Assembly: GCA_035516075.1 (NCBI GenBank)
Contig: DATJAQ010000014.1
Span: 1-53,469, forward strand
DNA: 53,469 nucleotides
Source of the DNA: Gp13-AA77 sp035516075
GTDB lineage: Bacteria; Acidobacteriota; Terriglobia; UBA7540
Direction of reading: 5' to 3'
The number at the start of each line of letters is the position of its first letter. Position 1 is the stretch's first letter. Of this stretch, positions 38,871 through 47,400 are shown in pieces. Position numbers and translations under genes: made by a program. A model generated the notes under the pieces. It was not told the DNA's origin. It searched no databases and worked only from the letters and a program-made list of their open reading frames with translations.

Positions 38871-41513
38871 ATGCGCTGGTTCTACAAGCTCCCTCTTCGA
38901 ATCCGGTCGCTGCTCCGCCAGGGGCGCGTCGAGCAGGAACTGAGCGAGGAACTCCGCTTCCACCTCAAAAACCTGACTGATGAATTCGTTGCGAAAGGGA
39001 TGACCCCGAAGGATGCCCGTTACGCGGCCCTGCGCGCCGTGGGCGGGGTGGATGAGGTCAAGGAGGAATGCCGCGACGCCCGCCGGGTGAGTTTCATCGA
39101 AAACGCGATTCGGGACCTTCGCTACGGATTGAGGGTGCTGGCGAAGAGCCCCGGTTTCACCGCCGTCGCCGTGCTGACCCTTGGGGTCGGGATCGGCGCC
39201 AACACGGCGATGTTCTCCATCATCCACGCGGCACTGATCAGGCCCCTGCCCTACCGGGACCCCGCGCAACTCGTGTTCGCCAGCGTCACCTTCGGCGGCA
39301 CGCCGAATCCGGCGGCCTCGGCCCCGGATTACTACGACTATCGCGAGCAGGCCGACTGCTTCGCGGGGTTTTCCGCGATACTGGCGATGGCACCGAAGAC
39401 CACCGTGACGGGCGGGGCCCAGCCCAAGCGCGTCGCCCTGACCTGGGTTGCCTTCGACTTTTTCCGAACCCTGGGTGTTGCCCCGGCGGCTGGCCGCGCC
39501 TTCACGCAAGCCGAGGGCCAGATGGGCGCACCCAGTGTGGTGGTGGTGGGTGAGAGACTGGCGCGGCGCCGGTTCGGCGGCGTCCGCAACGCGGTGGGAG
39601 CCTCTCTCGACGTGGACGGCAGACCGTACACGGTGGTGGGCGTCATGCCCGCCACTTTCCGCTTTGTCAACGACGTCGATGTGTGGGCGCCGATGCGCCG
39701 TGGCGAATCGTGGGCGGGGGCGCCCAGGCAATACCACAACTGGCTCATCGTCGCGCGGCTGAAACCGGGCGTATCCATCGCGGGAGCTCAGCGCCAGGTG
39801 GACGTCATCTCGAAGCGCCTGCAGCAGCAATATCCCGTTTCCGACACCACCCTGGGACTGCGCCTGGACCCGCTTCAGGCCGCGCTGGCCGGGCCCGAGA
39901 CGCCGCGGCTCTTGCTGCTGATGACGGCGGTGGGGCTAGTCCTCCTCATCGCCTGCGCCAACGTGGCCGGCCTGCTGCTGGCGCGAGGCTCGGTGCGCCG
40001 CCTGGAGCTCGCCGTGCGCGCGGCGCTGGGGGCGTCGCGAGCGCGGATCGCCGGACAGTTGCTGGCCGAGAGCGTGACACTGGCCCTGTTGTCGGGCCTC
40101 GTGGGCGTGGCGCTGGCCGTCTGGCTCAACCGGCTTTTGCCGCTGGTGACCGGCCTGAGCGATCCCGGCAGCACGCCCAAGGGCCTGGAGTGGCCGGTGT
40201 TGCTCTTCGCGCTGGCGCTCTCGATCGTGACCGGCGTGCTCTTTGGAGCCGCGCCTGCCCTGCGCGCCGCGGCGCTGCCCCTGGCCCAGGATCTGGCGCC
40301 GGGCGCGCGCACCACGGCCTCCAAAAGTGGGACGTCCATACGGGGCGCCCTGGTGGTGGGTCAGGTGGCGTTGTCGTTGGTGTTGCTCGCCGGCGCCGGC
40401 CTGCTGATCCGCAGCCTGGCGCGACTGGCAGGGACCGATCTGGGCTTCGATCCCCACCACCTCCTGACCGGGGAAATCCAGTTGTTGGCGGCCCAGTATC
40501 CGGATGGAGATCAGCGCATCCGCTTCTTCGACGGCTTGCGCGAGGACGTGGCCGCCGTCCCCGGCGTGAAGTCGGCCGGGTTCATCAACGACCTGCCGAT
40601 CCGCGACCCGTATGACAACATCGGGGCCTGGGACGCGGATCACCCTCCCTCGAGCGCGGCCAACGAACGCCTGGCGCACCGGCGCGTGGTGCTGCCCGGC
40701 TACTTCGAGGCCGTCCGGATCCCGCTTCTCGCCGGACGCGATTTCGGAGAACGCGACAGCGGGCAGGCCCCTCTTGCCATGGTCATCAATCAGCGCATGG
40801 CGCGCACCCTGTTCCCAGGCGTGAATCCGCTCGGCAAGCGGGTGGGCGTGGACCTGGGCGGGGCCAAGCCCGCCATCTTCGAAGTCGTGGGCGTGGTGGG
40901 CGACGCTCGCATTATCGCGGTGGGGCTGGACGCCCCCATGACGATGTACTTTTCGTATTACCAGTTCCCGAACCCGACCCTTCGGTTCGCGATCCGGACC
41001 GATCTGGCCCCCCAGACAATCGCACAAGCCGTGCGGAGGCTGGTGGCAGCGCGCAATCGCGACATCCCCGTGGAGAACCTGGTCAGCATGGAAGACATCA
41101 TCGGCGATTCGCTGGCGCCCCAGCAGGTAACCGCTGTCACGCTGGCGCTGTTCGCGGGGGTTGCACTCCTGCTGGCGTGCCTCGGCCTCTACGGCGTTCT
41201 GGCTTACTCGGTCAGCCAGCGAACCCACGAGATCGGCATCCGAGTGGCGCTGGGCGCGACTCGCCCCGACGTTCTGCGCCTCGTCGTCGGCCAGGGATTC
41301 AGGTTGAGTTTGATCGGCGTCGGCGTGGGCATTGCCGGGGCCGTCGCGCTGACGCGCTTTCTGGCGGACTTGCTCTACGGCGTTACAGCGACCGACCCGC
41401 CCACCCTGATCGTCACGGCCGCGCTGCTGCTGCTGGTGGCCGCGCTCGCCTGCTACGTGCCCGCCCGGCGCGCCGTCCGGGTGGACCCCATGGTGGCCCT
41501 GAGGAACGAATGA
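38871..41513 (+). CDS. ADOP-type permease 2 of the PadR island
   Basis: An 880-residue protein with GGAGGG six bases before its ATG. It has the ADOP helical N-terminus (IRSLLRQGRVEQELSEELRFHLKNLTDEFVAKGMTPKDARYAALRAVGGVDEVKEECRDA), the first helix block LAKSPGFTAVAVLTLGVGIGANTAMF, a periplasmic domain, the FtsX block GLVLLIACANVAGLLLARGSVRRLELAVRAALGASRA, and the second half ending YVPARRAVRVDPMVALRNE. It follows ADOP 1 by 56 bases on the same strand. The two share the last residues and the DNA just after the stop, so they may derive from a tandem duplication followed by divergence. Likely co-transcribed with padR 1. Confidence 0.93.
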   Translation: MRWFYKLPLRIRSLLRQGRVEQELSEELRFHLKNLTDEFVAKGMTPKDARYAALRAVGGVDEVKEECRDARRVSFIENAIRDLRYGLRVLAKSPGFTAVAVLTLGVGIGANTAMFSIIHAALIRPLPYRDPAQLVFASVTFGGTPNPAASAPDYYDYREQADCFAGFSAILAMAPKTTVTGGAQPKRVALTWVAFDFFRTLGVAPAAGRAFTQAEGQMGAPSVVVVGERLARRRFGGVRNAVGASLDVDGRPYTVVGVMPATFRFVNDVDVWAPMRRGESWAGAPRQYHNWLIVARLKPGVSIAGAQRQVDVISKRLQQQYPVSDTTLGLRLDPLQAALAGPETPRLLLLMTAVGLVLLIACANVAGLLLARGSVRRLELAVRAALGASRARIAGQLLAESVTLALLSGLVGVALAVWLNRLLPLVTGLSDPGSTPKGLEWPVLLFALALSIVTGVLFGAAPALRAAALPLAQDLAPGARTTASKSGTSIRGALVVGQVALSLVLLAGAGLLIRSLARLAGTDLGFDPHHLLTGEIQLLAAQYPDGDQRIRFFDGLREDVAAVPGVKSAGFINDLPIRDPYDNIGAWDADHPPSSAANERLAHRRVVLPGYFEAVRIPLLAGRDFGERDSGQAPLAMVINQRMARTLFPGVNPLGKRVGVDLGGAKPAIFEVVGVVGDARIIAVGLDAPMTMYFSYYQFPNPTLRFAIRTDLAPQTIAQAVRRLVAARNRDIPVENLVSMEDIIGDSLAPQQVTAVTLALFAGVALLLACLGLYGVLAYSVSQRTHEIGIRVALGATRPDVLRLVVGQGFRLSLIGVGVGIAGAVALTRFLADLLYGVTATDPPTLIVTAALLLLVAALACYVPARRAVRVDPMVALRNE

Positions 41514-41543
41514 TTGCCGATTTTCGACGGTCGATTGACGAAC
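41514..41543 (+). repeat. GATTTTCGA-type simple repeat after ADOP 2
   Basis: Begins TTGCCGATTTTCGACGG then TCGATTGACGAAC immediately after the stop; matches the string after ADOP 1 at most positions. Confidence 0.65.
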
Positions 41544-41562
41544 GACAAGCGGCGCGCGTCAG

Positions 41563-41591
41563 TTGACGGCGTGCGAGGCGCGGCGTACTCT
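41563..41591 (+). promoter_or_regulatory. Promoter of the small secreted protein gene
   Basis: TTGACG (41563-41568) and TACTCT (41586-41591) with a 17-base spacer, about 48 bases before the start codon of the next gene. Confidence 0.5.
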
Positions 41592-41639
41592 GTGGTGCGA
41601 AGGCGACAGGACCGGGGGCCTGGCCTCAAGGAGACCAAC

Positions 41640-42014
41640 ATGCTTCGACGCGCATTGCTGCCGGCTCTACTCATCGTGCTTTCCTCAGCGCTGGCGTTTG
41701 CTGCGGACCTCAACGGACGCTGGGAAGGCTCGATGAGCACGCCCAACGGCGATTTTGCCCTGACGTTCAACTTCAAGGTGGACGGCGCCGCGCTGACCGG
41801 GACCGTCGAAACCCCCGAAGGCAAATTCGATATCACCGACGGCAAAGTGGACGGCGACAAATTCAGCTTCAAATCTCACGCCGGGGATAACGACATCAAC
41901 CACGAGGGCACCCTCTCCGGCGACACCATTCAGTTGAAAGTCACCGGTCCCTGGGGCGAGTCGGACATGACGTTGAAGCGCGCCGCCGAGAAGCCGGCGT
42001 CCCCACCGCAGTAG
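41640..42014 (+). CDS. Small secreted beta-rich protein
   Basis: A 124-residue protein from the ATG at 41640, with AAGGAGA six bases upstream. A signal peptide (LLPALLIVLSSALAFAA) is followed by about 90 residues of alternating strands (DLNGRWEGSMSTPNGDFALTFNFKVDGAALTGTVETPEG, KFDITDGKVDGDKFSFKS, EGTLSGDTIQLKVTGPWGESDMTLKR), like a small lipocalin or up-and-down barrel. This short protein type is frequent in Acidobacteriota and lacks a known function. It sits between ADOP 2 and padR 2 under its own likely promoter, so it could be a periplasmic partner of the permeases. Confidence 0.72.
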   Translation: MLRRALLPALLIVLSSALAFAADLNGRWEGSMSTPNGDFALTFNFKVDGAALTGTVETPEGKFDITDGKVDGDKFSFKSHAGDNDINHEGTLSGDTIQLKVTGPWGESDMTLKRAAEKPASPPQ

Positions 42015-42098
42015 CGCGGCCAGAGCCCGGCGCGTGCTCAGGCAGCGTGGCCGAAATCCCCCACTCAGCGCCCGGTTCAGCGTCTCAAAAACAATTTA

Positions 42099-42138
42099 GT
42101 AGACGGTCTACCTCCTAGTGTGGTAGTCTGACTACCAC
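42099..42138 (+). promoter_or_regulatory. Double palindromic operator in front of padR 2
   Basis: Two palindromes: GTAGAC-G-GTCTAC at 42099-42111 and the 19-base perfect palindrome GTGGTAGTC-T-GACTACCAC at 42120-42138, which ends one base before the ATG at 42140. Both share the half-site GTAG(A/T)C. A PadR dimer bound here would cover the translation and promoter start region; autoregulation is the natural reading. Confidence 0.75.
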
Positions 42139-42139
42139 T

Positions 42140-42502
42140 ATGAACAAGCGCGCGGCTTCGGACCGCATCGAGCTCGTCTACGGCACGCTCGACATGCTCA
42201 TTCTGCGCACCCTGCGCTGGGGCCCGACGCACGGCCACGGCATCGCCAAGTCCATCGAGCGCACCTCCGAGGACGCGCTCAAGGTGGAGCACGGGTCCCT
42301 TTACCCGGCGCTGCAGCGCCTCCAGCAGGAAGGCCTGATTCGGGCCGAATGGGGCGTCTCGCTGAACAACCAACGGGCCAAGTATTACCGCCTGACGCCG
42401 GCGGGGCGGCGCCACCTGGTGGCGGAGACCTCGCGCTGGGAGCGTTTTGTGCAGGCGATCACCGGCGTGCTGCGGCCGGCCGAATCGGAAGAGGCGAAAT
42501 GA
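42140..42502 (+). CDS. PadR-family regulator 2
   Basis: A 120-residue winged-helix protein: RIELVYGTLDMLILRTLRWGPTHGHGIAKSIERTSED, HGSLYPALQRLQQEGLIRAEW and NNQRAKYYRLTPAGRRHLVAETSRWE. There is no room for a ribosome-binding site, because the operator palindrome ends one base before the ATG; translation may be leaderless or weak. Its stop overlaps the start of the next ADOP gene (ATGA), so both are made from one message. It probably represses this pair through the double palindrome. Confidence 0.93.
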   Translation: MNKRAASDRIELVYGTLDMLILRTLRWGPTHGHGIAKSIERTSEDALKVEHGSLYPALQRLQQEGLIRAEWGVSLNNQRAKYYRLTPAGRRHLVAETSRWERFVQAITGVLRPAESEEAK

Positions 42503-45222
42503 GCTGGCGGCGCCGGATCACAAGACTGCGTGGATTGTTCGGCCGCCGCCGGCGTGAGCGCGAACTGCGTGACGAACTGCGCACCCACCTCGCGCTCGAG
42601 GAGCAGGAGAACCTCGAGGCCGGGATGTCGCCGATAGAAGCTCATTACGCGGCGCTGCGCCGCTTCGGCAACGTGACGTTGGCTGAAGAGAGGAGCCGCG
42701 AGATGTGGGTATGGAACTCTATTGAGACGTTCTGGCAGGATATTCGCTACGGGCTGCGCGTGCTGGTGAAGAATCCCGGCTTCACGGCGGTGGCCGTTAT
42801 AACTCTGGCGCTCGGCATCGGAGTGAATACCACGGTATTCAGCGTGGTCAGCTCCATGCTGCTGCGCAAGCCGCCGGTGCCCGATCCCGACCGGCTGATG
42901 ATGCTGCTCAGCAAAAACCCCGGGCCGCTTGGGGACCCGAGCGAAGCCAGCCGCTGGCCTGTCTCGGCCCCGGACTTCGTGGACTGGCGCGCGCAGGCGA
43001 CTTCGTTCTCGGGAATGGCGGCGGACTCGGAGAACGCCTTCACGCTCAGCGGCGGCACCGAGCCGGAGCGGGTGCCGGGCGCGCAGGTTTCAGCGAACTA
43101 TTTTGAGGTGCTGGGCGTCGCGCCGCTGCTGGGGCGGGTGTTCGTTTCGGGTGAAGATCAGGCCGGCCGCGCGCAGGCGGTGGTGCTTCGCGAGGACCTT
43201 TGGAAGCGCCGCTTTGGCGCCGATCCGCGGGTAATCGGCCGCGCCGTGAAGGTGAACGGAGCGAACTACACCGTCATCGGCGTCATGCCGGACTCCTTTC
43301 GAAGGGTGTGGCTGTTTCCGGCCCAAATCTGGACGCCGCTCGTCTTGACCGCAGACCAACTGGGCCCTTCCGGACGCGGGGAACGGTCCCTCAGCGTCTT
43401 CGCGCGCCTGAAGCCTGGAGTCACCGAGAACCAGGCCCGCGTCGAACTCGAGACCGTCGCCCGGCGCATTGCCGCCAGCCATCCCGAAAGCGACAAGGGA
43501 TGGGGCGCCAACGTCATGACCGTTCAGGCGTACGCGATCGCGGAAAGCAACGCCACCACCGCGCTGGTGTTCCTGATGGCCACGGTGGGATTCGTGCTTT
43601 TGATCGCCTGCGCCAATCTCGCCAACCTGTTTCTGGCGCGAAATGCGAACCGCCGGCGCGAGTTTGCCATCCGCACCGCGCTCGGCGCCGGCCGATGGCG
43701 GCTGGCCCGCCAGATCTTCGCGGAGTGCGGGCTGCTCTCGATCACCGGCGGTGGCTTGGGACTGCTGTTCGCGTTGTGGGGCGTGCAAGTGGTCCGCGGG
43801 GCGCTCAACTGGAACGACTATTCGGTGTTGATGGCCGAGGGCCTCTCGATTGACGGCCCGGTACTGGTATTCACGCTGACGCTTTCGGTGGCGGCGGCGA
43901 TGCTCTTTGGCCTGGCGCCGGCGTTGCTGGCGGCGCGCCGCGACCCGGGAGCGGGGCTGAAGGAGAGCTCGCGGTCCGCCACGGCCGGCCGGGAGCACCA
44001 CCGGCTGCAGAGCCTGTTGGTAATGGGCCAGCTCGCCCTGTCGCTCTTCCTCTTGGTCGGCGCCGGCTTATTCGTCAAGAGCTTTATCGAGGAAACGCAG
44101 ACCAGCCCGGGCATGAACCCGCACGGAATCCTCACCGCGTCCATCGCCCTCAGCGGTTCCCGGTACAAGGATCCTGACCACCAGGCTGCTTTCTATCAAG
44201 ACGTCCGCCGCCGGCTCGAAAGCCTGCCCCAAGTGCAGTCGGTCGCCGTTGCCAGCGACCTGCCATTCACCTTTCCGGGTGCCGCGCGCACCGCTGTCGA
44301 GGGCCAGCCAGTGCCCGAGCTTACAAAACAGGCCACCGTCGGATATTTCGCCATCAGCCCGGGTTATTTTAACGTGACGCAGATGCCGATGCGCGAAGGG
44401 CGGGAATTCACACTTTCCGATAACTCGCGCTCGGCGCCCGTTGCCATAGTCAATGAAGCCTTCGCGCAAAAATTCTTCCCGAATCAAAGCCCTCTGGGCC
44501 GCCACGTGAGCGTAAACCGGGAAGGTCAACCTGTATCGTGGGTGCCCGGCGGCACACCCTTGCTGGGCGCCAGTCCGCCGGGATGGGTCGAGATTGTCGG
44601 CGTCGTGAGCAACGTCGATGAGTACGAGGGCGAGGTGGCGCCCCGAGCGCACCTATTCGAGCCTTATCTGCAACGGCCCCAAGCCACGATGGATGTGGTG
44701 GTGCGCACGCGCAGCGACCCCGGCGCATTTGCCGACTCGTTGCGGCGCGCGGTATGGAGCGTGGACAAGGACCAGCCGGTGACGAATATCAGGACCATGG
44801 ACCGGGTATTGCAAGACTCGGGGCAGGGCGACAACCTGATGGCGGGACTCATGGGCGCCTTCGCCGGTATCGCGCTGCTGATGGCTGCGGTGGGGATATT
44901 GGGTCTTATGGCCTATCTCGTTGGGCGGCGCACGCACGAGCTCGGCGTGCGCATGGCGCTCGGCGCCCGCCGCGCAGAGATTCTGCGGCTGGTTTTGCGG
45001 AACTCAATGTCGAAGGCGCTCGTGGGAGTGGGCGTCGGATTCGTGCTCTCGCTCGGGCTGCCCCAGCTTCTAAAGGCGAGTTTTCAGGGGTATCACGTCC
45101 ACAGCGGATGGATCCTGGCCGGCACGCCGCTCGCGGTACTCCTGGTGGCGCTGGCCGCGTGCTATCTGCCGGCGCGGCGGGCCTCGAGGGTGGACCCCAG
45201 GGAGGCTCTGAGGTGCGAGTGA
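42499..45222 (+). CDS. ADOP-type permease 3 of the PadR island
   Basis: A 907-residue protein translationally coupled to padR 2. The N-terminus is the ADOP helical region (RGLFGRRRRERELRDELRTHLALEEQENLEAGMSPIEAHYAALRRFGNVTLAEERSREM), then LVKNPGFTAVAVITLALGIGVNTTVFSVV, a periplasmic core, the FtsX block GFVLLIACANLANLFLARNANRRREFAIRTALGAGRW, and a second half ending YLPARRASRVDPREALRCE. It differs clearly in sequence from ADOP 1 and 2, so it is not a recent copy. The next 40 bases after the stop carry a GACAAG-type simple repeat. Confidence 0.93.
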   Translation: MSWRRRITRLRGLFGRRRRERELRDELRTHLALEEQENLEAGMSPIEAHYAALRRFGNVTLAEERSREMWVWNSIETFWQDIRYGLRVLVKNPGFTAVAVITLALGIGVNTTVFSVVSSMLLRKPPVPDPDRLMMLLSKNPGPLGDPSEASRWPVSAPDFVDWRAQATSFSGMAADSENAFTLSGGTEPERVPGAQVSANYFEVLGVAPLLGRVFVSGEDQAGRAQAVVLREDLWKRRFGADPRVIGRAVKVNGANYTVIGVMPDSFRRVWLFPAQIWTPLVLTADQLGPSGRGERSLSVFARLKPGVTENQARVELETVARRIAASHPESDKGWGANVMTVQAYAIAESNATTALVFLMATVGFVLLIACANLANLFLARNANRRREFAIRTALGAGRWRLARQIFAECGLLSITGGGLGLLFALWGVQVVRGALNWNDYSVLMAEGLSIDGPVLVFTLTLSVAAAMLFGLAPALLAARRDPGAGLKESSRSATAGREHHRLQSLLVMGQLALSLFLLVGAGLFVKSFIEETQTSPGMNPHGILTASIALSGSRYKDPDHQAAFYQDVRRRLESLPQVQSVAVASDLPFTFPGAARTAVEGQPVPELTKQATVGYFAISPGYFNVTQMPMREGREFTLSDNSRSAPVAIVNEAFAQKFFPNQSPLGRHVSVNREGQPVSWVPGGTPLLGASPPGWVEIVGVVSNVDEYEGEVAPRAHLFEPYLQRPQATMDVVVRTRSDPGAFADSLRRAVWSVDKDQPVTNIRTMDRVLQDSGQGDNLMAGLMGAFAGIALLMAAVGILGLMAYLVGRRTHELGVRMALGARRAEILRLVLRNSMSKALVGVGVGFVLSLGLPQLLKASFQGYHVHSGWILAGTPLAVLLVALAACYLPARRASRVDPREALRCE

Positions 45223-45232
45223 GGGAGAGACA

Positions 45233-45263
45233 GTGACAAGCGACAAGTGGCGAGCGACAAGTG
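45233..45263 (+). repeat. GACAAG-type simple repeat after ADOP 3
   Basis: GTGACAAGCGACAAGTGG followed by CGAGCGACAAGTG, eleven bases after the ADOP 3 stop. Confidence 0.55.
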
Positions 45264-45294
45264 AGGAGCTGGGAGAGCCTGAGCGGGGTCCCGC

Positions 45295-45774
45295 TTACTT
45301 AAACGGATCGACGTGCGCCGTCTTCCAGTCGCCGCGAATGATCGCCGCGCGGATTTCGGCGGGAGTCTTCCCTTCCTTGGTTAGCTTGTAAGCAAAAAAC
45401 GTCTCCCCCATGCAGATCCCGCACCCCGCGGTATGGGACGAAGCGAAACAATCCAATAGACTGGTGTGGCCGAATTCCTTGTCGCAGTGGCAGTAGCAAG
45501 GTTGCTGGGCGAGCACGGTGGGGATTTCGCTCGCGATCTGATAAGCCCTGGCCACCAGCGGGCGATCGCTGAAATCGCTGGCCGGCAGTATTCGCGGCAG
45601 AGGTTTCGCGTCTGCCGCGCTCTTGTGATAAGGGGGAACGGGTTGCCCGGCCGGCTTGGATGCCCCGCTAGCGGAAGAGTGCGCGCGTGCGCTTTGCTGC
45701 GACGCCAAAGCACCGAAGGTACACAGACTGATCGCTAGTGCCGCGAGAAAAATTCCCCGAATAGCGTATCTCAT
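45295..45774 (-). CDS. PCYCGC-motif (CYCXC-type) exported protein
   Basis: A 159-residue protein from the ATG at 45774, with AAGGAGA about eight bases upstream. A signal peptide (GIFLAALAISLCTFGALA) leads to a Ser/Ala/Pro linker. Then comes a conserved C-terminal domain with QQPCYCHCDKEFGHTSLLDCF, AGCGICMGETFFAY and KTPAEIRAAIIRGDW. The Cys-rich block is the PCYCGC signature of a family of unknown function; here His replaces Gly in the PCYCxC core. The five or more Cys residues suggest metal or heme-related binding outside the cytoplasm. Its neighbours, an ADOP and an amino-acid permease, give no clear pathway. Confidence 0.85.
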   Translation of the reverse strand: MRYAIRGIFLAALAISLCTFGALASQQSARAHSSASGASKPAGQPVPPYHKSAADAKPLPRILPASDFSDRPLVARAYQIASEIPTVLAQQPCYCHCDKEFGHTSLLDCFASSHTAGCGICMGETFFAYKLTKEGKTPAEIRAAIIRGDWKTAHVDPFK

Positions 45775-45907
45775 CACCCGTCTCCTTTCTTCCCTCATGC
45801 ACTTCGAGCGAGTCGCCGCCGTCCACCGTGCTGTCGCATGGTGCGCGGCGCCGTTTGTTGCGCGGCCCAGTCGATCTTCAAACTGTAACACAGGCCGGCG
45901 CGCCCGT

Positions 45908-47284
45908 TCAGGCCGCTGCGCTGCGTCGCAGGCTGCGCCGCCAGATCAGGTAGACCGGCACCCCGAGCGCGATCAGCACGCAACCCCATCCCGCCTCCAC
46001 GGGCTTCTCGACGAGCGTGTTGCCCACCAGCCAGGCCGCGGCGATCACGAACACCACGGGCACCCAGGGATACGCGAAGACCCGATAGGGCCGCGGCGCG
46101 TCCGGCAGCTTGCGGCGCAGCACGATCACGGCCACCGCGGTGAGCGCGTAAAAGATCCAGGCGGCGAAGACGGTGTAGGTGAACAATTCCTCGTACCCGG
46201 CCAGCATCACCAGCAGCACGGACCAGACGGCCTGCACCACCAGCGCCAGGTGGGGGGTGCGAAAGCGCGGATGCACCCTGGCGCACCAGCGGAAGAAGAG
46301 CCCGTCCTCCGCCATGGCGTAATATACGCGCGCGCCCGCCAGGATGGAGCCGTTGGTGCTGCCGAAGACGGCGATGATGATGGCGAGCGCCACAAGCTGC
46401 GCGCCCCAGGGTCCGAGGATCCGGCTGGCGGCGTCGGCGGCCACGCGCGGCGACTGCGCGATCTCAGGCAGCGTCAACACGTGATAAAAGACCATATTGA
46501 GCCCCATATAGATGAGCACCACGGCGCCGGTGCCCACAAAGAGGGCCCGGGGCAGGTTGCGTTCCGGCCTCTTCACCTCCCCGGCGGCAAAGGTGACGTT
46601 GTTCCATCCCTCGTAGGCCCAGAGCGCCGCCACCATCGCCACCCCGAAGGCCCCGAGGAACCGAACCCCGCCGGGCGCCGGCAGCGACGGCGCGCCGCCC
46701 GCGGGTCCGTGTACCAGGGCGTAGCCTAGCGCGATCAGCCCCACCGCAATCCCCACGCTCATGCTGGTAAGGACCGACTGCACCCAGCTTCCTTCGCGCA
46801 CGCCGCGATAGTTGATGGCCGTGAGCAGGATAATCACGGCGGCCGCGGCCGCGCGCTGCTGCCAGAGCGTGAAGGGGAAAAAGTGGGAGAGGTAGCGGGT
46901 GAGGCCCACCGCGAGGGTGGCGATGCCGCCCGACTGCTGAATGAGGAAAAACATCCAGCCGCAGAGGAAGCTCACCAGGGGCCCGTACGCCTCGCGCAGG
47001 TAGATGTACTGCCCACCCGCTTCCGGCATCATGGCAGCCAGCTCCGCGAACGAGAGTGCGCCGAAGAGGCTCAGCACACCCGCCACCAGCCATACCGCCA
47101 ACCCGGCCCGCGGGCTGCCCACCTCGCGCGTAATCTCCGCCGGCACAATGAAGATGGCGGAGCCGATCATGATGCCCACTACAATCGCGGTGGCTCCCCA
47201 GACGCCCAGCACGCGCAGCAACTTGTGCGGCTCGACCGCGGCGGAGGAAGCCGCGGCGGGGACAGATTCGGGGAATTTGGGCAT
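45908..47284 (-). CDS. APC-family amino-acid permease (LAT-like)
   Basis: A 458-residue protein from the ATG at 47284. It shows twelve hydrophobic segments and APC landmarks: the unwound first helix VVGIMIGSAIFIVPAEI, GALSFAELAAMMPEAGGQYIYLREAYGP, ALWAYEGWNNVTFAAGEVKRPERNLPRAL, ILAGARVYYAMAEDGLFF and RRKLPDAPRPYRVFAYP. This is closest to the L-type/basic amino-acid transporter branch (YfnA, LAT) that exchanges or imports neutral amino acids. The ribosome-binding site is weak. It lies downstream of serS on the same strand with a gap of about 117 bases. Confidence 0.9.
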   Translation of the reverse strand: MPKFPESVPAAASSAAVEPHKLLRVLGVWGATAIVVGIMIGSAIFIVPAEITREVGSPRAGLAVWLVAGVLSLFGALSFAELAAMMPEAGGQYIYLREAYGPLVSFLCGWMFFLIQQSGGIATLAVGLTRYLSHFFPFTLWQQRAAAAAVIILLTAINYRGVREGSWVQSVLTSMSVGIAVGLIALGYALVHGPAGGAPSLPAPGGVRFLGAFGVAMVAALWAYEGWNNVTFAAGEVKRPERNLPRALFVGTGAVVLIYMGLNMVFYHVLTLPEIAQSPRVAADAASRILGPWGAQLVALAIIIAVFGSTNGSILAGARVYYAMAEDGLFFRWCARVHPRFRTPHLALVVQAVWSVLLVMLAGYEELFTYTVFAAWIFYALTAVAVIVLRRKLPDAPRPYRVFAYPWVPVVFVIAAAWLVGNTLVEKPVEAGWGCVLIALGVPVYLIWRRSLRRSAAA

Positions 47285-47400
47285 GAGCGCCGTCAGGGCA
47301 GGGCGATGCGTAACGCCAGCCTGACTGGCCTGCGACAATAATGGATCGCGCGGGCCGAGGTCAAGCGTCAGGCGGCCTCGGGCGCCGCAACACCCCGCCG

